The notes below the pieces were generated by a model. It made no database searches, was not told where the DNA came from, and was given only the letters and a program-made list of their open reading frames with translations. Positions 24,823 to 32,543 of a stretch of 64,000 nt of DNA are shown piece after piece; position 1 is the first letter of the stretch, and each line of letters starts with the position of its first letter. Position numbers and translations under genes: made by a program. The stretch lies in NCBI GenBank assembly GCA_030613505.1, contig JAUWLW010000011.1, positions 3,069 through 67,068 of the forward strand, written 5' to 3'. This DNA is from Candidatus Zixiibacteriota bacterium (lineage in GTDB: Bacteria > RBG-13-66-14 > B26-G2 > WVWN01).

Positions 24823-25926
24823 TCATCCCATTCCTCCTGTTCGCCGCGTTTTAATTACCCGGCATATTATAAAGGAACCTACCAAGCTCGCAACGAAAAC
24901 GCCGGCAGCGACGATTACCCACACGTATACGCGTTTATTAACCGAACGCTTGAACGTACGCACTTTCAAATCCCTACCGTCGGCAACGTAAACGTCGCCC
25001 GAAGGAGCCGCCGCTACCCCCCAGAAGAAATCGCCCCGGCGCGGCGGCGCGGTATACTCCAGCACGCCTTTTAACCGGCCGCGGCGGTCGAAGTATTCCA
25101 CTTTATCCTTTGACATATCGGAAACGAATACCTCTCCCGCACGCGCAACGGCAACGGCGTTGGGGTATTTGAACTCGCTCGGGCCGGTGCCCTCTTCGCC
25201 CCACGCGCCGAGGAACGAACCGTCGGCGCTGAAATACTGCACGCGCTCGTTCAACGTGTCGGTAACGTATACCGCTTCCCCGTCCGGCGCTATTGCGATA
25301 CTTTCGGGATAATGGAATTTACCCTCGGCTGCCCCGTACGAACCCCATTTACCCAAAAAGGAACCCGTACTCGAAAAATACTGAACCCTCTCGTTGAGGG
25401 TATCGGCGACGTAAACTCGGCCGGTCGAATCGACTGCCAAACCCGCCGGGCTGCCGAATTGCCCTTCGCCGGTCCCGCGACTACCCCAGCCGCCCAAGTA
25501 AACGCCGTCCGACGAGAAGTAAATCACCGCATCTCCGCACAGCGCGTAAACGTTGCCGTCGGGCCCGCCGGCAATACCCCGCGGCACGAACGTATACCTC
25601 GCCAACCCTACCGTACCGGGCGGCGGCGGCGGGACAACGTACCATTCATCAAGGGAGTTCCCCGTCGCGTCGTAACGGCGTATCCGCTGCGTTAACGGGT
25701 CGGCGACGTAGACATCGCCGTCCGGGCCTACGGCTATGGGGATCGGCGGCGCTAATATCATGCCACACCGGTGGAAACCTTCAAGGTCCCACTCGCCGGC
25801 GTATTCGTACCAGGTCGCAGGACCCGGCTTCAAGCGTTCGATGATATCCCGTTTGCCGCTACTGCACCCGGAGAAAATAATGAGGATAGATAAAAACGCG
25901 GAAAAAAAAACGAGGTTTTTACGCAC
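24823..25926 (-). CDS. Membrane-anchored NHL six-bladed propeller lipoprotein (receptor-like)
   Basis: A 367-residue protein with GTG start after GGAAGGAGG and a lipoprotein signal peptide with lipobox FSGC (LVFFSAFLSILIIFSGCSSG). Six NHL blades follow (IRRYDATGNSLDEWYV, VQYFSSTGSFLGKWGS, VEYFDRRGRLKGVLEY), then a TM helix (VYVWVIVAAGVFVASLVGSF) and a basic tail CRVIKTRRTGGMG. Both ends are therefore membrane-attached, with the propeller outside. It lies 23 bp downstream of the first caspase-like gene and 117 bp upstream of the second receptor-like gene. It may bind a surface or phage ligand; none is evident. Confidence 0.75.
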   Translation of the reverse strand: MRKNLVFFSAFLSILIIFSGCSSGKRDIIERLKPGPATWYEYAGEWDLEGFHRCGMILAPPIPIAVGPDGDVYVADPLTQRIRRYDATGNSLDEWYVVPPPPPGTVGLARYTFVPRGIAGGPDGNVYALCGDAVIYFSSDGVYLGGWGSRGTGEGQFGSPAGLAVDSTGRVYVADTLNERVQYFSSTGSFLGKWGSYGAAEGKFHYPESIAIAPDGEAVYVTDTLNERVQYFSADGSFLGAWGEEGTGPSEFKYPNAVAVARAGEVFVSDMSKDKVEYFDRRGRLKGVLEYTAPPRRGDFFWGVAAAPSGDVYVADGRDLKVRTFKRSVNKRVYVWVIVAAGVFVASLVGSFIICRVIKTRRTGGMG

Positions 25927-25949
25927 GGGGCGTACCTCCTTCCTGGTTT

Positions 25950-26672
25950 TTACAAACCCAATAAGTCGTCGATAAACGGAGCCGCGTCCTCTTCGTAACG
26001 GAAATCTCCCCCGCCTCCGGGGTAAATAATCACGTCGAAGTTACAACCGGCCTTTTCCAGTTCTTCCTCCCATTCGCTTAGGTACTGGCCGCAAACTAAG
26101 AGCCATAAATCGCCTCCGGGTTTAAGGTATTTCGCAACTACCCTGAACAATTCTCTCGGTTCTACCGGATACAAATTCGCGCCCCTGGAGAGGGCTGGCT
26201 CGGCCGGCAAGCTATCTTCTTCGTACACGATCCTTGCCCCGTGCACCATTATACCTATCCGGTCGAAAACCACCTTATCATCCGTAGGCTGACCTTGTCT
26301 ACTCGACCATTCTTCGTAGTAACTATCCATAAGTGTGGGTTCGAAGTATGAATGGAATTTTACGAACACGACCGTTTTATCGGGCCACGTGTTTTCGTAT
26401 ATCTTCCGTTTATCTCCTAATACCCTTTCGTCCGGATATAAGTCCGCATCGTAGACTATAAGCGTACGGCCGGCCAAATAGTCAACGGCCACCTCTTCCG
26501 CCGCCTTCTGCCCCATGATCTCGCCAAGCACGGGCGCGAGCGGGGCCGCAACCGGACCGAGTATTTCCGGAAGTTGAGCTTTAACGGCCTGCGTTACGGC
26601 AGCCGATACGTCCCTTGCGGCATTACCAGTAGTCGTTTGGACCACTACTTTTATCTTTTTTACCTTCCCCAC
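25950..26672 (-). CDS. Caspase-like (clan CD-type) protein, first gene of operon
   Basis: I start at GTG 26672 because the longer frame (TTG 26723) would overlap a consensus promoter. This gives 240 residues and no signal peptide. It has the N-terminal helical motif LGPVAAPLAPVLGEIMGQK, strand RTLIVYD, FDRIGIMVHGAR (candidate His), ELFRVVAKYLKPGGDLWLLV followed by CGQ (candidate Cys), and IIYPGGGGD. The His and Cys positions align with 22907-23611 and 30086-30640. As first gene behind its own promoter it is expressed independently of phage late transcription. Protease function is inference. Confidence 0.6.
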   Translation of the reverse strand: MGKVKKIKVVVQTTTGNAARDVSAAVTQAVKAQLPEILGPVAAPLAPVLGEIMGQKAAEEVAVDYLAGRTLIVYDADLYPDERVLGDKRKIYENTWPDKTVVFVKFHSYFEPTLMDSYYEEWSSRQGQPTDDKVVFDRIGIMVHGARIVYEEDSLPAEPALSRGANLYPVEPRELFRVVAKYLKPGGDLWLLVCGQYLSEWEEELEKAGCNFDVIIYPGGGGDFRYEEDAAPFIDDLLGL

Positions 26673-26694
26673 TTTATAAATAATCCCCTTACAT

Positions 26695-26723
26695 ATTATA
26701 CCCGCTATTCGTACGGCCGTCAA
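26695..26723 (-). promoter_or_regulatory. Near-consensus promoter of the caspase-like/NHL operon
   Basis: Minus strand TTGACG (26718-26723), 17 bases, TATAAT (26695-26700). It lies immediately after the frameshifted chaperone frame ends at 26724, so cargo transcription starts exactly at the phage/cargo junction. Confidence 0.75.
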
Positions 26724-27427
26724 TTAACCCAAACGCTCGCGTCGCACGCGGCGCCGGGTATCTTCAACCGCCGCTTCCTCCTCCGCGGTTAAATTACACA
26801 GGCACTCCACCACGCCGTAGAACTTGGCCGCGTTCCACGCGAGGACGTCGCGAGGATCGAGGCCCAGCCGCCTCCCCACCTCCACGACCAGCTCCGTTAA
26901 GCCGCAGTACCTTGCCGGCCGGCCTCCTCTTTTTTTTTAAACATCACGCGCTCCAGCAAGCCGAATAAGGCCGGCGCGAGCGACGTCACCACGACGTCGG
27001 CTCGAGGAATCCGCTTCCGGAGGAGCTCGAGCGCCGCGGCCTCATCCACCTCCGGTACGACGTACTTTTTACGCCGCAACCAAGCGAACAACCCCCGCGG
27101 CCGCTGGTGGAGAAGCCAGAACGCTCGCGCCAATATCGTTACGTACTCGTGGATGTCGGTTAGCTCCGGCCCCAGCCGCTCCAGCTCCCGCACCACGGCC
27201 TCGAACACCTCCAGCGACGGCACCGGTATCGTGACGCGCAGCCGCTCGTCCTCGTAGACGTAGACCTGCTCGTCGGCGAGGCGCTTGAGCTCCACGCCCA
27301 CCCGGCCCGAGCCGGGCATCCCCGGCGCGTAGCGCGTTATCATCTCTTGCGCCTCGGCCGGAAGCTCCGACGACGGCCTTACGTCGGCGCCCAGCCGCTT
27401 CAGCTCCTCCTTCAGCTCCTCGCTCAT
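26724..27427 (-). CDS. Tail assembly chaperone, -1 frameshift fusion product
   Basis: The chaperone gene starting at 27427 contains TTT AAA AAA AAA G (26929-26941) ten codons before its stop. The -1 frame is open from this run to a stop at 26724 and encodes about 65 more residues (RGGRPARYCGLTELVVEVGR ... DVLAWNAAKFYGVVECLCNL ... RRRVRRERLG). Long-tailed phages such as lambda (G/GT) make two chaperone forms by a -1 slip at such a run. The heptamer A AAA AAA G fits. The -1 frame also has TAA immediately before the run, so it is reachable only by slippage. No mass data exist here; the call is by analogy. Confidence 0.65.
26897..27427 (-). CDS. Tail assembly chaperone, unshifted form
   Basis: I start at ATG 27427, which overlaps the tail-tube stop as ATGA; upstream sequence in the same frame is a shadow of the tube gene. 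The 176-residue product (MSEELKEELKRLGADVRPSS ... FKKKEEAGRQGTAA) is largely helical and acidic to neutral. Helices such as VFEAVVRELERLGPELTDIH and YVTILARAFWLLHQRP fit a gpG-type chaperone that binds the tape measure during tail assembly. The position between tail tube and (originally) tape measure is the standard one. A slippery A-run near its end allows the longer product. Confidence 0.65.
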   Translation of the reverse strand: MSEELKEELKRLGADVRPSSELPAEAQEMITRYAPGMPGSGRVGVELKRLADEQVYVYEDERLRVTIPVPSLEVFEAVVRELERLGPELTDIHEYVTILARAFWLLHQRPRGLFAWLRRKKYVVPEVDEAAALELLRKRIPRADVVVTSLAPALFGLLERVMFKKKEEAGRQGTAA

Positions 27428-28182
27428 CAGTCGAAGTAGATGACCAGGTCGCCGGAGGCGTCGTTGTTGACGCGGAACTCGCGCGTTAAGGCGTCGTGGC
27501 CCGCGCGCGTAGCGCCCAGCTTCAGCGCGCCGGTCCACACGATATCCTTGGCGTGGATCGTCATGCGGCCCAGCGTATTGGTCTCCAGGAACCGCTCGAT
27601 GACGAGATACCCCGCCCAACTTGACGGCGTATCCGTAGGTCCTATCGTGACCTTGACGCCGGAGGTGTTGGTATACAGGTACGTCGTCTTGACCGCCTTG
27701 TCGGCGTCCGCGGAGTGGAACGTCAGCACGCCGCTCGCGACCTGGACCTCGCCCGACCCCGACGGCGCGCCGGAGACGACCTGGAAGTACGACTTGGCCG
27801 CGCCCGAGCCGGTATACACGGAGCCGTGGCCTATGGAGTCGTCGCCGCAGTTGGCGGAGTTGGTCAGCGTCACGTCGTACGGCGAGCCGGACGGGACCGT
27901 CCCCGCCTCCTCCTTGGCCACCGATATGCCCTGCGAGGCGGTGGTCGAGCCGCCGATCAGCGCCGCGACCAGGTTGGCGTCGGAGTAGTGCCAGCCGATG
28001 GTCCCGCCGAACCCGCCTATCAGCGCGTGGTACGCGTTCTGGTTGTTCCAGTTCCCCTTCGGGATCTCGATCTCCTTGGTGTCGACGTTGAAGTTTATCT
28101 CGGCGTAGCCCAGGAACGGGTACTTGTTCGTGGTGTCGAACACCATCCCCTGGCCCACCAGCGCACCCAGTGCGAGTGCCAT
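27427..28182 (-). CDS. Major tail tube protein-like
   Basis: A 251-residue protein, ATG at 28182 with GGGGGGATAG upstream. It is beta-rich with LGYAEINFNVDTKEIEIPKG, GGFGGTIGWHYSDANLVAAL, VTIGPTDTPSSWAGYLVIER and the late GRMTIHAKDIVWTGALKLGA, giving the 'tube' pattern of alternating strands with a C-terminal 'FRVNNDASGDLVIYFD'. Placed after the tail completion gene and before the chaperone, this is the tail-tube slot. No sheath gene is seen, supporting a non-contractile tail. Confidence 0.65.
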   Translation of the reverse strand: MALALGALVGQGMVFDTTNKYPFLGYAEINFNVDTKEIEIPKGNWNNQNAYHALIGGFGGTIGWHYSDANLVAALIGGSTTASQGISVAKEEAGTVPSGSPYDVTLTNSANCGDDSIGHGSVYTGSGAAKSYFQVVSGAPSGSGEVQVASGVLTFHSADADKAVKTTYLYTNTSGVKVTIGPTDTPSSWAGYLVIERFLETNTLGRMTIHAKDIVWTGALKLGATRAGHDALTREFRVNNDASGDLVIYFD

Positions 28183-28243
28183 AATCTATCCCCCCTGGTT
28201 GTGGGTTATGTGAAAAGGAATTTTTTTAACGAAGTGTTGCGTT

Positions 28244-28681
28244 TTATACGCCGCCCGGGACGAGGCCGGTCGAGAAGTCGAACCGCACCTCGACCGTTAC
28301 GTTCTCGGGCTTCTGCACCACCTTGGTGGCGCTGGCGGCGACGTCGTACCAGGGCGGCCCGTCGCCGGAGATGACCGGCAGGCCGCGCCGGACGCCCTCC
28401 CGCACCGTCTCCACCAGGTGGCTCGCCAGGTCGCCGGCGTTCTCGTGGGCGTCCTCCTTCGAGCCGTGCTGGATGGCGGCGCGCACCGAGGCGTGGCACA
28501 CGGCCCACCCCAGCCGGTCGTACGTGTCGGCGCCCATCTCGACCTCGAACGTGGGCTGCGTGAACCGGCCTATGGGCGCGGCCTTCTCGTAGACGTAGCT
28601 CGAGCCGTACTCGTCCTTCAACAGCTGGACGAGGTAGCGCTTCACGCGCTCGCCCGGGCTCTCTCCTATCGTTACGGCCAT
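28244..28681 (-). CDS. Tail completion / head-tail joining protein (Mu gp37-like position)
   Basis: A 145-residue protein (MAVTIGESPGERVKRYLVQLLKDEYG ... FSTGLVPGGV). The opening helix with VKRYLVQLLKDEYGSSYVYEKA and the later ETVREGVRRGLPV and VTVEVRFDF strands resemble tail terminator proteins, which cap the tube. It sits directly between the gp36-like genes and the tail-tube gene, the usual slot for such a protein. The exact family is not recognised; role from order. Confidence 0.5.
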   Translation of the reverse strand: MAVTIGESPGERVKRYLVQLLKDEYGSSYVYEKAAPIGRFTQPTFEVEMGADTYDRLGWAVCHASVRAAIQHGSKEDAHENAGDLASHLVETVREGVRRGLPVISGDGPPWYDVAASATKVVQKPENVTVEVRFDFSTGLVPGGV

Positions 28682-28753
28682 AGCGTCAAACCTCCGCGGC
28701 TGCGACGCGGCGTTCTGTTATTAAGTTGGAATGGGAATGTGAACGGGTGGAAA

Positions 28754-28987
28754 CTAGCCCTCGAGCTGGGAGAGGCGGGCCTCGCCGGCTCGCGCCCGGT
28801 AGGCGGTCTGGATGTCGGCGTCAACGCCGGGGTCGGAAAGGTCGTAGCGGTCGCGCAGGACCGCCTCTATCTCGGCCTCCGCCCGGTCGCGGTTGGCGGT
28901 TACGCGCGCGTCCGCGCACAGGTCGCTCGTAAGCAGCGGATACTCCGTCCGCACGTCGCTTACGTTCGCCGGAGTCGTCCAGGCCAT
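28754..28987 (-). pseudogene. Chimeric gp36-like fragment fused to the tape-measure C-terminus
   Basis: A 77-residue frame. Residues 1-54 (MAWTTPANVSDVRTEYPLLT ... AVLRDRYDLSDPG) are almost identical to the start of the gp36-like connector genes at 30717, 37425 and 41035. The last 23 (VDADIQTAYRARAGEARLSQ LEG) are almost identical to the end of the tape measure at 20747. The junction falls at the shared Pro-Gly codons. It has a start and stop and could be translated, but lacks two-thirds of the connector. It marks a recombination scar at the right edge of the caspase-like/NHL cassette. Confidence 0.75.
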
Positions 28988-29038
28988 CTTTAATTCACCA
29001 TCCTATTAGCGCGTCCCCAGGCCGGCCTCGAGCCAATC

Positions 29039-29114
29039 GAGGCGCCGGTGGTAAACGCTGCAATCGTTTAATGGGAAATGCGCGAGATGGGAAACTTACG
29101 GTGAGGAAAGGTTG
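29039..29114. repeat. 75-bp cargo-flanking element, copy 1
   Basis: Contains the core GGCGCCGGTGGTAAACGCTG and then TTTAATGGG and GATGGGAAACTT. It lies between the end of an NHL cargo gene (29115) and the chimeric gp36 gene. Other copies are at 34647, 37921 and 39203. No ORF is inside. Confidence 0.75.
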
Positions 29115-30089
29115 TTACTTATCGTCCGCGGCGACGGGGCGGAAGTATTGGACGCGGTGGTTGCCGGCGTCGGCAACGTAGACGGTGCCGTATGCGGCGA
29201 CGGCTACGGTAATGGGGCCGGAGAATTCGCCTTCGCCTTTACCGTACGAACCGAATTGACCCAGGAAAGAACCCTCGCGGGAGAAGTATTGTACCCGTTC
29301 GTTGCCGACGTCTGCGATGAAGATGGTACCGTTGGAACCTACGGCGACGCCGCTCGGGAATTCGAATTTACCCTCCCCCGACCCGTGCCGTCCGAAAGAT
29401 GCGACACACGAACCGTCGGAAGTAAACCGCTTAACTACGCATTCGTACGTATCCGCGACTAAAAATCCGCCTTCGGAGGTGGACGCCAAGGCAGCCGGGT
29501 AGAAACGGCCGCTTTTTTCTCCCACGACGGCCGGACGAGACTTGAAGATTATCGACCCGGCTTCATCATAACATGTTACGAACGGCGACGCGCCATCACC
29601 CACTAAAACCCGGCCACCAGCGGTTACGGTAAGAGAGGGCGGCATACCGTAAACGTACAGCCTTTCCCTAGGGTTGGCGTCTCGGTAAGGCCACTCGTTT
29701 ATGAACGAGCCGGCGGCGGTAAACCTTTTCACGTTGCGGGTACGCGCGTCGGCAACGAAAACCGAACCGTCGATACCCGCCGCTAAACATACCGGTTCTA
29801 ACCCCGGGGGATTTCCCCCTTCTTCGGGAACCTGAGGATCGAGTTGCCATTTAGTTATGAAAGAACCTGAACCCGAAAAAACCTGTACCGTTCGTGCCGC
29901 CTCGTCAATCGCGTAAACACTACCTTGCGGTCCGACGGCAATACCGACCAACTCGAGGAATTGCCCGTCGCCCGAGCCCTTTTCGCCCCAACCGCCGGCG
30001 TAAACGTACCTCTGGGGGGCCGCGGGTTTGGGGCTGCACGTTACGGACAAAGCAACCGCTAATAACGTTATTGAAAATAGGCGCGTCAT
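29115..30089 (-). CDS. Secreted NHL six-bladed propeller paired with a caspase-like gene
   Basis: A 324-residue protein with signal peptide (MTRLFSITLLAVALSVTCSP; a Cys after the hydrophobic core may be lipidated, though the lipobox is imperfect). Six blades follow, from VQVFSGSGSFITKWQL to the terminal VQYFRPVAADDK. No C-terminal TM and no SLGRVKALFR tag. The ATG overlaps the stop of the upstream caspase-like gene by 4 bp, so the two are translationally coupled. The 3' end is followed by the 75-bp element. The XDDK ending recurs in the cargo propellers at 34726, 35671 and 39282. Confidence 0.75.
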   Translation of the reverse strand: MTRLFSITLLAVALSVTCSPKPAAPQRYVYAGGWGEKGSGDGQFLELVGIAVGPQGSVYAIDEAARTVQVFSGSGSFITKWQLDPQVPEEGGNPPGLEPVCLAAGIDGSVFVADARTRNVKRFTAAGSFINEWPYRDANPRERLYVYGMPPSLTVTAGGRVLVGDGASPFVTCYDEAGSIIFKSRPAVVGEKSGRFYPAALASTSEGGFLVADTYECVVKRFTSDGSCVASFGRHGSGEGKFEFPSGVAVGSNGTIFIADVGNERVQYFSREGSFLGQFGSYGKGEGEFSGPITVAVAAYGTVYVADAGNHRVQYFRPVAADDK

Positions 30090-30640
30090 TTCCCGAATAA
30101 ACTACCAAACCATTGTAATAAGTTAGGCGGTTCTTCCTCAACTATAAACTTACCCCTAAGTTCCGGGTATTTGAAACCTCGACCCGTACCCGGCCATACT
30201 CTCAACTTCCGTGTGAACCCGCAGGATATCGCCCATTCCCGCCACTTGTCTATTTTTTGGTAACACGCGCATATATACAACGTTCCATCACCCGCGATAT
30301 AAGGCGCGGTATTTCGGAATATCTCGTCAGGACTTATTAATTCTAGTTGCGGGGGCCAATGCCGCAATAAACCGGGTCCCGGGTAAACGCCATGATGGTA
30401 AATTATAATATGGTCGAACCGTCGCCAACCGCTAACACCTTGATAAGTCCGCCACACGAAAGTATTTTGGATCGTACTACCGATGTCGTCGGGTTCGGTC
30501 GGAACGAAATAGGCAAAATCCAATATGACATCATTCGCCTCGGCCAGGTCGAGATAAGTTTCCTTATCCCCCTCTACGTCGCCGGCTTGGCGACTACCAA
30601 GGGCTGTGACTATACACGCGAATTCCGTGCGATCGCCCAT
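30086..30640 (-). CDS. Caspase-like protein, short form
   Basis: A 184-residue protein without signal peptide and without the GPLAAPLAP N-terminal motif. It aligns with the two larger family members: strand EFACIVTALGS, FDHIIIYHHGVY (candidate catalytic His), DEIFRNTAPYIAGDGTLYICACYQK (candidate Cys), RVWPGTGRGF. It is coupled by a 4-bp overlap to the NHL gene 29115. The His, Cys and PG.G positions are conserved although the rest has diverged strongly, which supports functional importance. Whether it is a protease is untested. Confidence 0.55.
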   Translation of the reverse strand: MGDRTEFACIVTALGSRQAGDVEGDKETYLDLAEANDVILDFAYFVPTEPDDIGSTIQNTFVWRTYQGVSGWRRFDHIIIYHHGVYPGPGLLRHWPPQLELISPDEIFRNTAPYIAGDGTLYICACYQKIDKWREWAISCGFTRKLRVWPGTGRGFKYPELRGKFIVEEEPPNLLQWFGSLFGK

Positions 30641-30716
30641 TTACAATCGTAGTATTATTCGGCCGCTAGAGGCAGCCGCGGCCTTTCACGTATAACCGGG
30701 CGGCTGTTACCGTTAA

Positions 30717-31175
30717 TTAATCGTCGTCGTTGAATGGGAATCCCGGCCCGGGATGTTTATTAAGGCCGAAACTACTAAAGGCGCTCTTTCCCAGGTCGAA
30801 ATTCCCCACCGTCGGCGTAGGGATGTTCCTCGATACTTTTAAAGAAAGCTTTACCTTGCCTCGAAGAACGTCCGCTTTAAATACTTCCCACTCGTGCCAG
30901 TACGTCGAAGCCGCCGTCCGCCCCTCCCCGGTCCACCCCTGCTCGCCGTACGCCGAGTTGATGCAGTGGTAGAGCGTCAGCGCCAGGCAGATGCGCCACA
31001 CGTACTTGTCGGCGCCGGGGTCCGTCAGGTCGTAGCGGTCGCGCAGGACCGCCTCTATCTCCGCCTCCGCCCGGTCGCGGTTGGCGGTAACTCGCGCGTC
31101 CGCGCACAGGTCGCTCGTAAGCAGCGGATACTCCGTCCGGACGTCGCTTACGTTCACGGGAGTCGTCCAGGCCAT
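30717..31175 (-). CDS. gp36-like head-tail connector (probable original copy)
   Basis: A 152-residue protein, MAWTTPVNVSDVRTEYPLLT, with AEIEAVLRDRYDLTDPGADK and the helical YVWRICLALTLYHCINSAYG. The arrangement resembles the Mu gp36/DUF1320 connector family: helical bundle with an early 'YPLL' segment. It follows the gp35-like gene (start/stop overlap at 31175) behind the capsid gene, the standard place, so I treat this as the ancestral copy. Near-identical copies occur at 37425 and 41035, and a truncated one at 28754. It would form the ring joining head and tail. Confidence 0.7.
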   Translation of the reverse strand: MAWTTPVNVSDVRTEYPLLTSDLCADARVTANRDRAEAEIEAVLRDRYDLTDPGADKYVWRICLALTLYHCINSAYGEQGWTGEGRTAASTYWHEWEVFKADVLRGKVKLSLKVSRNIPTPTVGNFDLGKSAFSSFGLNKHPGPGFPFNDDD

Positions 31176-31489
31176 TATTCTTTCCCCCTTCTCTTGCTCG
31201 AGCCGCGGCCGCGGCCTTTGCCGGATGTCGCTTTCTTATCGTTTGAACTCTTCTTCGCCGTCGCCGTGGGCGCCTTTTTGGCCGGGGCCTTCCGTACCTC
31301 CAGGTGGCCCAGCTCGACGCCGCGCTCGAGGCGCGCCATGTCCGCGGCGGCCTCGTCGAACGCGGTCCACTTGCCGGCGAAGAACCGTACGTCGCCGAAG
31401 ACGCGGCCTCGCGTCCTCATGAGCGCCGGGCCGTCGCCCTCCAGCGTCCTCAGATATTCGTCCGTCAGTCGTCCTTCGCACATAGCCAT
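31175..31489 (-). CDS. Small head protein, gp35-like position, with basic tail
   Basis: I start at ATG 31489 (GAGGT seven bases upstream) instead of the longer frame from 31549. The 104-residue product begins MAMCEGRLTDEYLRTLEGDG, contains KWTAFDEAAADMARLERGVE, and ends in a Lys/Arg/Ala/Ser-rich tail (KKAPTATAKKSSNDKKATSG ... SKRRGKE) that may bind DNA. It lies between the capsid and the connector. No family is firmly recognised. Confidence 0.55.
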   Translation of the reverse strand: MAMCEGRLTDEYLRTLEGDGPALMRTRGRVFGDVRFFAGKWTAFDEAAADMARLERGVELGHLEVRKAPAKKAPTATAKKSSNDKKATSGKGRGRGSSKRRGKE

Positions 31490-31567
31490 AGCGATTACCT
31501 CACGTCGGTAATATTCAACGAAAAGGAGTTGGGAGCCCGGGTTGGCCAAGCCTCCCCGGGCTCTTTT

Positions 31568-32488
31568 TTAGACGTCGCCGATTATCGCAAGGTACCACGG
31601 GCCGTAGCCGAAGCGGTACCGCTCGTACGTCTTGGTGACGTAGTTGTCGGTATGCTGGTCGGGCTCGAAGACGTTGACCTCGAGGTCGATGCGCTTCTGG
31701 AATATGAACGGCCTTACGGGCTTGCCTAGGTCGAGGAAGTACCAGGCGGTGGCGCTGGAGATGTAGGGCGTCTGGATGAGCGCCAGCTTCTCGTAGAACG
31801 GGTTGTAGCCGGCGTTGGCGGTGCCCGCGGCGCCCGGCGTGTTGATGAGCATCTCCCACGCGACGCCGGTGTCGCCGGCGCCGGTCACGATGTGGGTCGG
31901 CCGGACGTCAAGCGGGCTGCCCTTGGGGTCCGTGAAGGCGCGCATTACCTTGAGGACGTCGATGGCGTTTGAGAGTGACGTCGCCAGATCGGCGGTCCCC
32001 ACGGCCTTGTTCTGGTCGTCGTTGGACTGGTTGGAGCTGCCGGCGTGGTCGGTGTCGAAGAAGTACTGGCCGTCGTGGCACGTGGCGGCGGTGCCGCCGG
32101 TGACGAGCGAGGCCCAGTTATCCTGGAGCTTGATCTGGTGGCCTATGGCGGCGCTCTGGAACTTCTGGCGGATGTAGTTGTGCCGGTCGTCCTCCACCAT
32201 CTTGCGGTGGATGTCGATGGCCAGGCCGTAGGTGTAGTTGGTTAAGGAGTAGCTCTCGTCGTCTAGGCCGTAGTGGATGCGGGCGTCCTCGTCGATGCGC
32301 CCCGGGACCGGCAAGCGGCCGCCGAAGCCGTAGTACTCTGTTTCGCCGTCGCTCGACGTCACCATAACGGCGTCCTTCCAGGAGGCGTCCTGGTAGTACG
32401 AGTCCTCGTAGATGCGGAAGAACTCCTCCTTGCACGCCACCTCCAGGACCCGGGCGAAGTCGCTCGGCGAAAGGTTAGGTCCTGCCAT
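31568..32488 (-). CDS. Major capsid protein, Mu gpT-like
   Basis: A 306-residue protein with ATG at 32488 after GGGGGGTGAAC. Features of the Mu-like major head subunit are visible: N-terminal helix SPSDFARVLEVACKEEFFRI, YGLAIDIHRKMVEDDRHNYI, the HDGQYFFDTDHAGSS loop, VRPTHIVTGAGDTGVAWEML and a beta C-terminus ending WYLAIIGDV. Length matches the family. It is followed by gp35/gp36-like genes and preceded by a decoration protein and the protease/scaffold, as in Mu-like head modules. Confidence 0.8.
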   Translation of the reverse strand: MAGPNLSPSDFARVLEVACKEEFFRIYEDSYYQDASWKDAVMVTSSDGETEYYGFGGRLPVPGRIDEDARIHYGLDDESYSLTNYTYGLAIDIHRKMVEDDRHNYIRQKFQSAAIGHQIKLQDNWASLVTGGTAATCHDGQYFFDTDHAGSSNQSNDDQNKAVGTADLATSLSNAIDVLKVMRAFTDPKGSPLDVRPTHIVTGAGDTGVAWEMLINTPGAAGTANAGYNPFYEKLALIQTPYISSATAWYFLDLGKPVRPFIFQKRIDLEVNVFEPDQHTDNYVTKTYERYRFGYGPWYLAIIGDV

Positions 32489-32543
32489 TAAAGTTCACCC
32501 CCCTTGAATTGGGATTCGGACAAGGGGCTTGGGCCCCCTGCGT

